A stretch of 64,000 nucleotides of DNA from Microcoleus sp. FACHB-68 (lineage in GTDB: Bacteria; Cyanobacteriota; Cyanobacteriia; Cyanobacteriales; Oscillatoriaceae), in contig NZ_JACJOT010000006.1 of assembly GCF_014695715.1 (NCBI RefSeq), forward strand, positions 903,675 to 967,674, read 5' to 3'. The notes beneath the pieces were generated by a model. The model saw only the letters and a list, made by a program, of their open reading frames with translations, was not told the origin of the DNA and did not search any database. The number at the start of each line of letters is the position of its first letter. The first letter of the stretch is position 1. Both the position numbers and the translations under genes were made by a program. Shown piece by piece: positions 1 to 8,982 of this stretch.

Positions 1-161
1 ACAGCCGCTACAAAAATAGCTCGGTAATTGCTCTAAGTTTGGCCGGCTCAGTCCAAAAAAATGATTGACAAAAAAGCAGACGCTCAATCGGATAACGCAC
101 AAGCTCGATAAAAGTGTAAAAACAAGCTCAAGCTCAAGCGGGACAAAACAAAACACTGTTT
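1..161. other. Left edge, no complete gene
   Basis: I see no complete gene here. All frames carry stops, and the longest ATG-started frame (from 61) is only 16 codons. The strong terminator hairpin that follows at 162-204 suggests that a plus-strand gene ends just left of the window or within its first bases. Confidence 0.4.
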
Positions 162-204
162 CAAGCGGGTTTAGATTCACTAATGATCTAAACCCGCTTG
201 TTTT
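162..204 (+). terminator. Rho-independent terminator of an upstream gene
   Basis: A perfect 15-bp stem (CAAGCGGGTTTAGAT at 162-176 pairing with 186-200) with a 9-nt loop is followed by TTTTAT. It would end a plus-strand transcript entering from the left and isolate the GH13 gene at 319. Confidence 0.75.
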
Positions 205-318
205 ATGCCAGGGTTCTTGAGACAAGTTTGAGCAAACGTTATATCTCCAGAATGATGCCAGAGTCCGGTTAAATCTGAAACACTACTGATAACTACTTTT
301 TTTACGGGTAAAATTTAC

Positions 319-1971
319 ATGGCCAGCCCCATTGAATTCAATTTATTTGCTCCTTATAACAAAGGAGCAGCCTTAATTGGATCGTTTTCTAATTGGGAAG
401 AGATCCCGATGGAAAAAGGCGAAGATGGTTATTTTCGCACCCAAGTTGACCTAGAAGATGGTGTTTATCAATATAAATTCCGGGTTCAATCTAAATCATG
501 GTTTTTTGAACCGGATCAATGGGTCGATGTCGTCGATCCTTACGCAACAGATATTGATAATCCCACCCAAAATGGCGTGGTGCGGATTAAAGAGGGTGAG
601 CGCATTATTGATACCTACGTTTGGCAACACGATGACAAACCATTGCCGGCAGACAGTGAATTAGTCATTTATGAAATGCACGTTGGGGATTTTTCTGGCG
701 GTGAAGATGACCCTTATGCACGGGGACAGTACAAGCACGTTATTGAAAAATTAGATCACCTTTGTGAGTTGGGGATTAATGCGATTGAGCTGATGCCGGT
801 GAAAGAATATCCCGGCGATTACAGCTGGGGGTATAACCCGCGACACTTCTTTGCAACCGAGTCCAGTTATGGCAGCACAGAAGATTTAAAACGCTTAATT
901 GATGAGTGCCACGGGCGGGGCATTCGAGTGATTATGGACGGGATTTATAACCACTCAGAAGCTGAAAGTCCGTTGACTCAAATAGACCACGATTACTGGT
1001 ATCATCACTCACCACGCGACCCCGATAATAACTGGGGACCAGAGTTTAATTACGAACATTATGACGAAAACTTAGATCTCAAGCCGGCTTGGAAATTTAC
1101 TGGCGACACTGTTCGTTTTTGGGTTCAAGAATATCACATTGATGGCATTCGCTACGATGCTGCCAGACAAATTGCCAACTACGATTTCATGCACTGGATT
1201 GCTCAAGAAGCGAAGCAAGCTGCTGGGCCGAAGCCATTTTATAACATCGCCGAACACATTCCGGAAACGGCGAGCATCACGAACTTTGACGGGCCGATGG
1301 ATGCCTGCTGGCACGACAGTTTCTATCACTGTGTTTTAGAACATATCTGCGGCGATACCTTTGATTTAGAGCGCCTCAAAGAGGTGATCGATTGTAAACG
1401 TCAAGGCTTTATGGGAGCCACGAATGTTATCAATTACACAACCAATCACGACCACAATCATGTTTTAGCAGAATTAGGTGAGCGCGGGATCATAGGAGAG
1501 GCGGCATTTAAGCGCAGAAAGTTAGGGGCTGTGATTACAATGACTTCAGTAGGGGTTCCCTTGCTGTGGATGGGTGAAGAATTTGGGGAATACAAATACA
1601 AAACCCAAGAACAAGCCAAAATCGATTGGACGTTATTAGGACATGACGACAATCGCGGTTTGTTTGAATTTATGAAAGGCTTGATTTTTCTGCGTAAAAG
1701 CACTCATGCTCTGTATACAGAAAATATCGACTTTTTCCATGAAGATGCAGACTCAAAGGTGTTTGCCTACACGCGCTGGAATGGTGAAGGTTCTCGTGTG
1801 GTGGTTGTGGCTAACTTCTCAGATAACTATCTGGGCGGGTACACGGTTCCTAATTTCCCGGAAAATGGAACTTGGCACGAATGGACCGGCAATTATGACG
1901 TGGAAGCCGGCGATAACAGCATCATGATTGACTTGCCAGAATACGAAGCCAAAGTCTTTGTCTGGCACTAA
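319..1971 (+). CDS. GH13 alpha-amylase/branching-enzyme-like protein with N-terminal CBM48
   Basis: Predicted cytoplasmic alpha-glucan-active enzyme of 550 residues. Residues 1-100 form a CBM48/early-set beta-sandwich (GSFSNWEEIP) and residues 110-430 the GH13 barrel. The catalytic triad is visible: nucleophile Asp280 in GIRYD, acid/base Glu312 in NIAEH, and Asp378 in TTNHDHN. The metal/substrate motif DGIYNH lies at 207-212. A beta-rich C-terminal domain closes the protein. It is shorter than GlgB (over 620 residues), so it may be a glycogen-branching-like, trehalohydrolase-like or amylase-like enzyme; the exact reaction is inference. It stands alone between two terminators. A decayed copy of its first 55 codons lies at 8575-8736. 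The ATG at 319 is chosen because the CBM48 fold begins directly after it. Confidence 0.9.
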   Translation: MASPIEFNLFAPYNKGAALIGSFSNWEEIPMEKGEDGYFRTQVDLEDGVYQYKFRVQSKSWFFEPDQWVDVVDPYATDIDNPTQNGVVRIKEGERIIDTYVWQHDDKPLPADSELVIYEMHVGDFSGGEDDPYARGQYKHVIEKLDHLCELGINAIELMPVKEYPGDYSWGYNPRHFFATESSYGSTEDLKRLIDECHGRGIRVIMDGIYNHSEAESPLTQIDHDYWYHHSPRDPDNNWGPEFNYEHYDENLDLKPAWKFTGDTVRFWVQEYHIDGIRYDAARQIANYDFMHWIAQEAKQAAGPKPFYNIAEHIPETASITNFDGPMDACWHDSFYHCVLEHICGDTFDLERLKEVIDCKRQGFMGATNVINYTTNHDHNHVLAELGERGIIGEAAFKRRKLGAVITMTSVGVPLLWMGEEFGEYKYKTQEQAKIDWTLLGHDDNRGLFEFMKGLIFLRKSTHALYTENIDFFHEDADSKVFAYTRWNGEGSRVVVVANFSDNYLGGYTVPNFPENGTWHEWTGNYDVEAGDNSIMIDLPEYEAKVFVWH

Positions 1972-1994
1972 TTAAATTGCCTTTAAATACAAGG

Positions 1995-2027
1995 GAACGC
2001 AGAGTGACATCACCCTGCGTTCTTTTG
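1995..2027 (+). terminator. Terminator after the GH13 gene
   Basis: GAACGCAG at 1995-2002 pairs with CTGCGTTC at 2015-2022 and is followed by TTTTG. It lies 24 bases after the GH13 stop, in the 114-bp convergent gap with the CphA-like gene. Confidence 0.7.
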
Positions 2028-2085
2028 TGTTTACCTGTGCGTCGTTAAAAACCTTTTGCACCGGCACCGGCAAACAAATTTTAGC

Positions 2086-3996
2086 TCACAAAACTGTCCC
2101 AACTTCCTTGAGATACACGCGCACTAAGGGTTCCCCTTCTCCCAGCCGGTACTGTTCGATCAAGCCTTCGCGTCGGATAGAAATGTTATCTGACTCATTG
2201 ATAATGATGGTAGAATCCTCCGGAACGTTGTGTGCAAGCATCATTTCGGTTTCCGTGGGATTATCCAAAACCACCATATTGCTGTATTCGTAAAACATTC
2301 CATCACTTTCCAGGATGGCTTCGCAGTATTCCGCAATCAGCAAGTCAAGCTTGGGATGACGCACGAGGTTTTGAATGTTGGTGTTGTAATCTTTGTGCAG
2401 GTTCTTTTCTGAGCGATTGATAAAGACGCCCTCACGGCAGACAGCGCCGATTATCCAGTCGGGGTGCTGCAAAAGAATATGGTCAATGATTTCTTGGAGT
2501 TCTTTAACTGAAATCCGGTTGAAGGTGATGATCGGGATTCTCGCCTCTGCGCCGGCTTTAAAGAACGTTTCCAAAATAAATGAAGGCACATCAACGCTTT
2601 CACCAATCGCCGGATTCAGGTGCATGAAGATGCCCGGTGCGGAATTGATTTCAAGAATGCCAAAGTTGCCATCTTTCCAAGAGGTCGAGAGATTTTTGGC
2701 AATGACATCAATCCCCAAACAAGTCAGACGGAAGTGCTGAGCAATGTCTTGCGCCAGGATAATGTTGTCAGGGTGAACAGTGCGCGTTGCATCGATGCTA
2801 ACCCCGCCGGCAGAGAGGTTGGCGACTTTGCGAAGAAACACCGTGCGGTCTTTCTCAATGACGCTGTCAATGGATAAGCCTTGTTCTTCTAAGTACATTT
2901 TCATCGACTCGTCGCACTGAATTTTGCTCAGAGGCGAGGTGGGTGTGTCTAAACGGGTTGCCGTCCGGTTTTGCCGGTCAATTAATTCGCTAATGGTTGA
3001 TTTTCCGTCCCCGATCACAGATGCAGGCCGGCGTTCAGTCGCGGCAACAAATCTGCCATTGACGCACAGCAAGCGAAAATCTGCCCCGGAAATGCTTTTT
3101 TCAACAATGATATCTGCCGATTGGCCCTCTGGAATGGCATCGACTGCCCTGTTATACGCAAAGATCAGTTCTTCTTTGTCTTGCACATCAGCCGTCACGC
3201 CAATGCCTTTATGCCCGATCACCGGCTTCACGGCAACTGGGTAGCCAATTGCTCTGGCTGCTGCGATGGCATCCTCACGGGATCGGACGATATCACCCTT
3301 AGGAACCGGGAACCCCAGAGTTTGCAGAAATGCTTTACAGTCATCCTTGCGAGTGGTGAAATCTGAATCAATATGGCTGTCACAATCAAACGTGGTGGCA
3401 ATGCCTCGAATCAGTTTTTTGCCATAGCCGTATTGCACAAGTCCTTCATCCCACAGATAAAATGTGGGAATGCCTTTGTCGCTGGCTGTTCGCCACAGAG
3501 TATAGACTGTTGGCCCGCCGTAAACCGAATGCCGGAAAAGATTTTGAAAGGTTTTGATTTGACTGTCTAAGTCAAAGCGATCACCTTGAGTGATGGCTTC
3601 AAACCAATCCCAAACGCAGTAAACAACTGCCCGATTGGTGCGTGCGTGCAGTGCTTGAACCCCAATTCTCACACAATTTGCTAAAGGTTTGAGACTCCAG
3701 CGATCTAGGTGCAAACCCATGTCTAGTTTGCCAACTTCTGAGACGGTTCGGGCAAACAGATGAGCGAAGGATTCGTAATTCTCATCGCGGATGTGGGGGT
3801 AGCGATCCCCAATGATCGAGACATAATCCTCGATGCTTAAGGGATGCAGATGGCCGGTGAGGGCAAAGTCGAAAACTAGCGCCGCCCTGTCTAAGTAAGG
3901 ATTCGGGCCGATGTAATATTTGAGGTTGAAAATGTCGAAGGCGTCGCTCTTTCTGGCATTGACGCGATATTTATCGATGAGAGTTTCTTGAATCAT
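2086..3996 (-). CDS. Cyanophycin-synthetase-like ATP-grasp protein with a degenerate, truncated Mur-ligase part
   Basis: Protein of 636 residues, collinear with cyanophycin synthetase CphA but too short (CphA is about 870-900). Residues 1-200 match the CphA N-domain. Residues 210-485 are an ATP-grasp domain with intact-looking elements: VAVKPVIGHKGIGV for nucleotide binding and FGILEINSAPG near the metal site. From about 487 the Mur-ligase-like module begins, but the CphA P-loop (GTNGKTTT) is replaced by FNRISVKE. The ETARGGILRSG segment has become AEYCEAILESD, and the protein stops before the rest of the Mur fold. The ATG follows a strong GGAGGT site. Inference: it can make at most one of the two CphA ligations or act on another peptide. 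Cyanophycinase lies 2.8 kb away, divergent. Confidence 0.8.
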   Translation of the reverse strand: MIQETLIDKYRVNARKSDAFDIFNLKYYIGPNPYLDRAALVFDFALTGHLHPLSIEDYVSIIGDRYPHIRDENYESFAHLFARTVSEVGKLDMGLHLDRWSLKPLANCVRIGVQALHARTNRAVVYCVWDWFEAITQGDRFDLDSQIKTFQNLFRHSVYGGPTVYTLWRTASDKGIPTFYLWDEGLVQYGYGKKLIRGIATTFDCDSHIDSDFTTRKDDCKAFLQTLGFPVPKGDIVRSREDAIAAARAIGYPVAVKPVIGHKGIGVTADVQDKEELIFAYNRAVDAIPEGQSADIIVEKSISGADFRLLCVNGRFVAATERRPASVIGDGKSTISELIDRQNRTATRLDTPTSPLSKIQCDESMKMYLEEQGLSIDSVIEKDRTVFLRKVANLSAGGVSIDATRTVHPDNIILAQDIAQHFRLTCLGIDVIAKNLSTSWKDGNFGILEINSAPGIFMHLNPAIGESVDVPSFILETFFKAGAEARIPIITFNRISVKELQEIIDHILLQHPDWIIGAVCREGVFINRSEKNLHKDYNTNIQNLVRHPKLDLLIAEYCEAILESDGMFYEYSNMVVLDNPTETEMMLAHNVPEDSTIIINESDNISIRREGLIEQYRLGEGEPLVRVYLKEVGTVL

Positions 3997-4560
3997 TGAT
4001 TACCTCCGTTTGGCTAAACACCCTTAAAATCTAGACACTTGAGCGCGTTTACCCCAGCCCTCTTGTTATCTGAGGTAGGCTTTTGATTGCCGATGCCGGC
4101 ACAACCGATTAATTAAGTAAGCGTGTCGGGCTTTCTCAACCAAATGAAAGCCTGGGCTAGGCGAAACGCATTTTGCCCTCTAGTTCAGCTAGAGCGTAAC
4201 GCTATTTCTGTTGTCTTTTCAGCTACCCAAAGGCATACTCCATTCAAGGTTAAGGTAAGCTTTAAGGTTTTGGCACCCACAGCCGGATACTCAGTTTTAT
4301 TACTAATTTGCACAAACAAAATTCTTGAAACATCCTTGGGCGCTGCTTTTTTATTTATTTTCATGCAATTTAAACATAATTTAATAAAAATTGTCATAGA
4401 ACACAAAAGGCCGCAGTAAAGCTTATTTCTGAGTAATTGTACTTACAGTTAATCAGGGGCGGATTCGATTGAGCAGAAGATATAACTTTTGACAGGTGTA
4501 ATGACCTCCACAATATTGATAAATAGAATGTATAAGAAAACACTAAGGAGACAGCAAAAT
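3997..4560. other. Intergenic region, divergent promoters
   Basis: A 564-base stretch between two divergent genes, AT-rich from 4300 on. I see no convincing gene. It should hold the promoter of the CphA-like gene (minus) and, at 4489-4517, that of the 66-residue gene at 4561. Confidence 0.5.
4489..4517 (+). promoter_or_regulatory. Possible sigma-70-type promoter
   Basis: TTGACA at 4489-4494, a 17-base spacer, then AATATT (four of six matches to TATAAT), about 45 bases before the ATG at 4561. Pattern match only. Confidence 0.4.
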
Positions 4561-4761
4561 ATGAATGCTACACAGGCTGATCTCAGAGATGAAGTTCACA
4601 AACTAGCTGAGGAAGCTTTTCATCGCAAACTCATTTCTGGTTATGGCGATGGAGCAAACAGCAACGAATACCAAATTGTATACGAGGGCAAACCCAGACA
4701 TTTCTCCCTTGAGCACGCTCGCTCTTTATTACTTAACTTAACAAAACCGCTGCGTGTGTAA
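4561..4761 (+). CDS. Small conserved-looking hypothetical protein (66 aa)
   Basis: I do not recognise a family. The acidic-basic mixed protein MNATQADLRDEVHKLAEEAF... has a helical N-terminal half and a short C-terminal part ending in LLLNLTKPLRV. The start at 4561 is preferred over an in-frame upstream one because AAGGAGA lies 7-12 bases upstream. It is single, cytoplasmic and has no membrane segment. It has its own possible promoter at 4489. Real gene likely, role unknown. Confidence 0.6.
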   Translation: MNATQADLRDEVHKLAEEAFHRKLISGYGDGANSNEYQIVYEGKPRHFSLEHARSLLLNLTKPLRV

Positions 4762-5279
4762 GTGAGTAAACCGCCAGAATATGTGTTTTGCCCGGTGCTG
4801 TCGGCTTAAAAGAGTAACCTAATTTCTCAAACAGCTCTTTCTGACTTCGATTTTCTTTGAGTTTAGCAATCACCCTAATGCCCCTTGAGCAGGGGTTATT
4901 TTTTTTGAAGGGTCACTTTTAGCTGTCAAACATTCGCTGTGGTGTTTAAAAATTACTCATCTTGTTGTAGAAAATATAAACATCGTTAGGCTTGTTTGTT
5001 TCAATTTAAGATTGTCAATTTTAATGATTATTTAAGATAAACACACTTACGAGTGTCTTTCGCTATTCGCCTAAGTCAATCAAAGATTTATAAAATTAGC
5101 CGCCGCTCATATCTGTCTTTAGTTGGGCAAAAGCTCTACCTTTGGTTGATGAAGCTGTGACTGTAATTAATTATAATTGTACAAATTATAAAATTTTTCC
5201 CTCAGCTTAAAAAGTTGAAATTCAGCCCTCACCAGGTAGTGAGCCATACATAAGCAGATTTAGAAGGCATTAAGAAGCT
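4762..5279. other. Intergenic region without visible gene
   Basis: A 518-base AT-rich stretch. I see no open frame with coding character and no clear RNA gene. A short purine run with a T tract near 4896-4905 might end transcription from the 4561 gene, but no convincing hairpin is present. Confidence 0.4.
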
Positions 5280-5498
5280 ATGATCCTATCTCCCGTTTGT
5301 TTAATTACTTTAGTGGCTGCTATGGTAGCAGTTTGGACTCTCCTGAATACAACAAATGCCTTATTCACCCTTGTTGCTTTAGGGGCGGTCATTGTTTGCT
5401 GCCTGTTGGGTTTTACCTTCGCTCCCTTGCCGCTGCGAGTTTTGATAGTATTCACCGTTATTGGTGCAGATTGGCTGCAAGTTTCAAGTAGAAGCTAG
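5280..5498 (+). CDS. Small predicted membrane protein (72 aa)
   Basis: Unrecognised protein with two hydrophobic segments, about residues 5-25 (CLITLVAAMVAVWTLL) and 28-60, and no charged residues until Arg53. It is probably an inner-membrane protein. The upstream sequence (GAAGGCATTAAGAAGCT before ATG) gives only a weak ribosome site. No neighbour informs its role. Composition and hydrophobicity make it more likely real than not, but it could be a chance frame. Confidence 0.45.
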   Translation: MILSPVCLITLVAAMVAVWTLLNTTNALFTLVALGAVIVCCLLGFTFAPLPLRVLIVFTVIGADWLQVSSRS

Positions 5499-6272
5499 CC
5501 AAGAATAAGGGAATTTTAGCCCATTGCATAAGCCGCAAAAGCACGTGGCGTTTTTGGGTTTTGTCTGGGAAATTTTTGCGGGGTGCCGGCTTAAATGCCC
5601 TTGAAGAGAAATGGGTTGAGGGCTACCCTGCGCCGCGCATCAAATGGCTATTGCCGGCTGGAAAGACTCGCCTAATCCGTGTGAAATTAAAAAAGTTAAG
5701 ATTAGACATTAAAAATTCCCTGTTTAGGGCGGCTGTAACATGGGAACATTAAGTTTAGAGCCGGCAGGGGTTTGTCCATACGCTGCGTGAGAACCAAAGG
5801 AAAGCCGGTTTAAAAAGGTGGGCCACAAAAGGTTTTCTTCAGCGAGTATTCCTGATTACTAAAAAACTTAACCTTAAAATACTCCTTAAGTTATATCAAA
5901 ATCCTCTGTGAGGATGAAGCTGTTCTTCTGTCGTAGTTGTTAGACTAAAATTCAGCAACCAGGCTTTCTAAATTATCTTCAGGATTTTATTTAATTAGGA
6001 AGAGATAGTTTGACCCAGCACAGGGGGTTTAAACTAAATCATTATTCTTAACAAATTGCATCAATAGTTTGTTAAAGTTAACCAATTTTTTGTTTGCAAA
6101 ACTCATAATTAACTGAGTAAGATGTCAGAAGATGATGTTTGTGTAGCACATCCGAAACCCTTTGACTGAAATCATACTGAGTTGCTTTCATGATTTTAGA
6201 GGAGTTACTGGAAGCTGGAGCGGTTCCCCTACTGTAGATATCACCCACCCTAGACAATCGAGGATAAAAACT
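5499..6272. other. Intergenic region without recognised gene
   Basis: About 770 bases with no convincing coding frame on either strand. Short frames (for example 5561-5752) lack ribosome sites and family features. The last 120 bases are presumably the leader of the Cys-rich gene at 6273. Confidence 0.4.
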
Positions 6273-6494
6273 ATGATTTCTCAAGATATTATTTTTTTGT
6301 TTCGCGAAACAGCTTGCCGGTTTGTCCTTAGGCAACCTTTAACATCTAAAGAACCTTCTGAATGCCTTTTAAATCTGCCCTGTGGCTGTTCTAATCCGGG
6401 GACAGCCATTAAATGTGAAGACTGTCCTTATCTAGAAGGCTGTTTGTCGCGGGTGAAAAGCTTCGCAGCGCAAAACCGGCACATGAGTGCTTAA
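6273..6494 (+). CDS. Small Cys-rich hypothetical protein (73 aa)
   Basis: Starts MISQDIIFLFRETACRF. The C-terminal half has six cysteines arranged CLLNLPCGC...CEDCPYLEGC, which looks like a metal (Zn or Fe-S) knuckle. The upstream GAGGATAAAAACT ATG gives a reasonable start; the longer frame from 6162 has no ribosome site and odd composition. It lies 283 bases before cyanophycinase on the same strand. I do not recognise a named family, so metal binding is inference. Confidence 0.55.
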   Translation: MISQDIIFLFRETACRFVLRQPLTSKEPSECLLNLPCGCSNPGTAIKCEDCPYLEGCLSRVKSFAAQNRHMSA

Positions 6495-6777
6495 GGATTG
6501 CTGGCAAATGTGGCCAGCTTTGTCTGTCCTCAAGCCCAGCACTTTTTAGAGGGCCGGCACCGGGAGCTAAAATGCTCAATTTTGCCACATTCCGACCCGC
6601 TCACCGAACTTTAAAAAAAAGTTAATCATTGGTGCGGTTGGCGGCATTCACGAAAGGGGTGAGAAGGGTTCCTAATTTTTGTTTAATTTTATGTCTCAAT
6701 CTATACCTAGAGGATGTGTTAGGGAAGTACATTGTCATGGTTTATTAATAGTTAACTTACTCAGCATTTGAGACACT

Positions 6778-7605
6778 ATGTTGGAAAATCAAAACCGTGG
6801 ACAATTAGTCATTATTGGTGGGGCGGAAGAGAAGGAAGGAGAATGCAAAATCCTTCGGGAATTCGTGCGACGCGCCGGCGGCGTTAAAGCTAGAATTGCC
6901 GTGATGACGGCTGCAACCAGTCTGCCTAGAGAAGTCGGAGACAACTATGTCAGAGTGTTTGAGCGGTTGGGAGCTGAAGATGTTCAAGTCGTTAACACCG
7001 AACGTCGGGAAGATGCGAGTGACTCCAGGTACTTAGAAATCATTGAAAATTGCAGCGGCGTCTTTTTCACCGGCGGCGATCAAGCCCGCATTACCGATTT
7101 GTTAAAAGACACCGAAATCGATGCAGCCATTCACAGACGCTACGCTGAAGGAATTGTTGTGGGGGGAACCAGTGCCGGCGCGGCAATGATGCCCGACGAA
7201 ATGATTATTGAGGGAGACTCTGAGACAAATCCTCGCGTGGATGTGGTGGCAATGGGTCCCGGCATGGGCTTCCTACCAGGGATTGTGGTAGATCAGCATT
7301 TCGCACAGCGTGGACGCTTGGGGCGCTTAATCTCTGCACTAGCACAGCAGCCGGCAGTTTTGGGATTAGGAATCGACGAGAACACAGCAATCATTGTCAA
7401 CGGCGATGAGTTTGAAGTTGTGGGCGAAGGCGCGGTGACAGTCATCGATGAAACCGAAAAAACCCATGACAACATTGATGGACTCTTGAAAGATGAGGCT
7501 TTAGCCGTTTGCGGTGCTAAGCTTCACATTCTGCCACATGGATATCGCTTTAACTTAAAAACCCGAAAGCCGATTCTTGAGAGAGTTGCTGCGCCGGCTG
7601 CCTAA
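6778..7605 (+). CDS. cphB: Cyanophycinase
   Basis: Serine-type exopeptidase (peptidase S51) of 275 residues that releases beta-Asp-Arg dipeptides from cyanophycin in the cytoplasm. The nucleophile Ser132 lies in GGTSAGAAM, and DQHFAQRGRLGRL (172-184) matches the conserved substrate-binding stretch of the family. GGDQ at 99-102 is also typical. Length matches the Synechocystis enzyme, where the catalytic serine is also reported as Ser132. In many cyanobacteria cphA follows directly; here no full-length cphA is adjacent, only the degenerate paralogue at 2086-3996 on the other strand. The ATG follows a spacer with no strong ribosome site. Confidence 0.95.
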   Translation: MLENQNRGQLVIIGGAEEKEGECKILREFVRRAGGVKARIAVMTAATSLPREVGDNYVRVFERLGAEDVQVVNTERREDASDSRYLEIIENCSGVFFTGGDQARITDLLKDTEIDAAIHRRYAEGIVVGGTSAGAAMMPDEMIIEGDSETNPRVDVVAMGPGMGFLPGIVVDQHFAQRGRLGRLISALAQQPAVLGLGIDENTAIIVNGDEFEVVGEGAVTVIDETEKTHDNIDGLLKDEALAVCGAKLHILPHGYRFNLKTRKPILERVAAPAA

Positions 7606-7724
7606 GCGGTTTGCGACTTTCGGGGATGGATAGAAACACTGCTAATCTTCTGTGGGGCGTTTACTGACGGTTGTATTAAAAGCAATCCGTAAAGCCTCAA
7701 AAGAGAAAGGGTATAAAACTGAAA

Positions 7725-7769
7725 AATGGGCGAGAGCCGGCATAAATTTGCCGAAATCTCTCGCCCATT
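7725..7769. terminator. Long hairpin after cyanophycinase
   Basis: AATGGGCGAGAG at 7725-7736 pairs perfectly with 7758-7769, and a second small stem (CGGCA/TGCCG) lies inside the loop. It sits in the convergent gap between cphB and the minus-strand gene at 7871. There is no clean T run, so it may act on either strand or as an RNA-stabilising element. Confidence 0.5.
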
Positions 7770-7870
7770 CCCGAAAAAACCAGCAGTTTAAACGTTGTTT
7801 GTAGGTGCGCTCGTTAGGATTGTTTAATCTGAAGCTTGGTAGCGTTAAGAACGAGCGCGTTTAATTGAGT

Positions 7871-8122
7871 TTAAGCACTTTTTAGCTGCTCGCCAACAGA
7901 AGACGACTGCGCTTGAGCGGTAGCCACTAAGTTCCAGCCGGCACTCCTGAGTTTTTGATACGTTGCCCAGCCCTTTGAGCCTCCTGGAACTTGGTAATCT
8001 GGTACTGCAAATTGTGGAAAGGCTTTATAGGGTCGCCACGGGTCACTGGCTGCGGTTCGCAGATGCAAAATTTTCTCTCCACTCGCTCCGATCGTGGGTA
8101 ACCAGCACATTTCTCTAAGCAT
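7871..8122 (-). CDS. Hypothetical protein (83 aa)
   Basis: The start at 8122 (MLREMCWLPTIGASGEKILH) is preferred because GAGGAG lies 5-10 bases upstream. The longer frame to 8173 has no ribosome site. The protein is Trp- and Pro-rich, ends with a Ser/Gln-rich tail and has no membrane segment. I do not recognise a family. It is convergent to cyanophycinase. Coding character and start signal support a real gene; function unknown. Confidence 0.6.
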   Translation of the reverse strand: MLREMCWLPTIGASGEKILHLRTAASDPWRPYKAFPQFAVPDYQVPGGSKGWATYQKLRSAGWNLVATAQAQSSSVGEQLKSA

Positions 8123-8574
8123 GGGAAACTCCTCAATATAAATAAGGTGAATTTTGGAGTCAGACAAGTTCACTAGTCAATCGGCCCAGACTGCAATTGC
8201 TACCAAGTTATAAATGATCATGAGCAACCCAAAGCTCTGGTAAAAACTAGAGAAAGGTTATCCATTCGGGTAATATATAGATAGTTTTTTTATACCCGCT
8301 GGCTTTCTACCTATGACCCCATTCTCGTCATTAAAGTTTCCAATCACCTCTGTCTAAAGCTTTATCTATTTTCAGTAAAAAAGTGTTTCTAAAGCTACAA
8401 AACTAGGTTTTTTTATAATCCACAAGCAGGAAAAGCCCCGTTTCAGTAGCCAATATTACAAATTGTGAAGAGATTTTTATATTTCCGCAGAATGATTATC
8501 GGCCTCAGTGAATCCCTCAAAATAGCTGAATTCATATCGGCGGAAACAAAGTTGAACGATTAAGGAGCCGCGCC
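8123..8574. other. Intergenic region between small gene and GH13 remnant
   Basis: A 452-base AT-rich stretch with no convincing gene. It would contain the promoter of the minus-strand gene at 7871-8122. AAGGAG at 8562-8567 precedes the GH13 remnant, so its old ribosome site may survive. Confidence 0.4.
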
Positions 8575-8736
8575 ATTGAATTTAAGTTATGTGTTCCTAA
8601 CAATGCAGCGCAGTTAATTGGCTCATTCTCCGACTGGAAAGAAATCTTGATAGAAAAAGGTGAGGATGGCTATTTTCGGACTCAGGCTGAGCTGGAAAAT
8701 AGCATTGATCACGACAAATTCCGGGTTCAGCCCTAG
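8575..8736 (+). pseudogene. Decayed copy of a GH13/CBM48 N-terminus
   Basis: This 54-codon frame translates to IEFKLCVPNNAAQLIGSFSD... and aligns along its whole length with residues 5-57 of the GH13 enzyme at 319. Shared blocks include LIGSFS, EKGEDGYFRTQ and KFRVQ; roughly 60% of residues match by eye, with one single-residue gap. It has no ATG (the position corresponding to codon 5 is an ATT) and ends in TAG right after FRVQP, so the catalytic domain is absent. A ribosome-like AAGGAG precedes it. It may be a partial duplication in decay, or a CBM48-only peptide translated from a non-standard start. Confidence 0.7.
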
Positions 8737-8818
8737 AGTGCCTTTGTCCAAAGGAAAGCTGGGAGGGAATGAGCAGGCTTAATTTGGCAGCAGGCTGCGT
8801 GAATGGTAGGGAAGATTA

Positions 8819-8880
8819 TTTAACCACAGATAAGAGCGCAGCGTGCCGTCAGGCATATACAGATGAGTGCAGCGGATATT
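8819..8880 (-). repeat. ATCTGCGT-type dispersed repeat
   Basis: TTAACCACAGATAAGAGCGC followed by GCAGCG, CAGGCATATACAGATGA and GCAGCGG is the reverse-complement relative of the sequences at 33394-33427 and 36520-36680 (ATCTGCGT...ATCTGCGGTTT). Degenerate and non-coding. Confidence 0.5.
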
Positions 8881-8913
8881 TGAAAGGTTCAATTAAGCTT
8901 CGTGATTCTATGA

Positions 8914-8941
8914 GGGGAAAGCGATTACGCTGCTTTTCCCC
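8914..8941. terminator. Hairpin at the 3' side of the SDR gene
   Basis: GGGGAAAGC (8914-8922) pairs with GCTTTTCCCC (8932-8941). It lies 42 bases past the SDR stop (minus strand) and is followed on the minus strand by no strong T run. Possible terminator. Confidence 0.4.
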
Positions 8942-8982
8942 ACTGTGGGTATGAGAAAAAAAGATATTTTTAAAACCATCTT

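Noticed and set aside
4123..4419. 98-codon open frame in the spacer before the 66-aa gene
   Set aside because: No ribosome site, odd composition, another frame open on the opposite strand, and AT-rich spacer character.
5561..5752. 63-codon frame in the long spacer
   Set aside because: No start signal and no family feature; basic, low-information sequence.
8769..8954. 61-codon frame
   Set aside because: It runs through the ATCTGCGT-type repeat and the hairpin at 8914, so it is repeat-derived.
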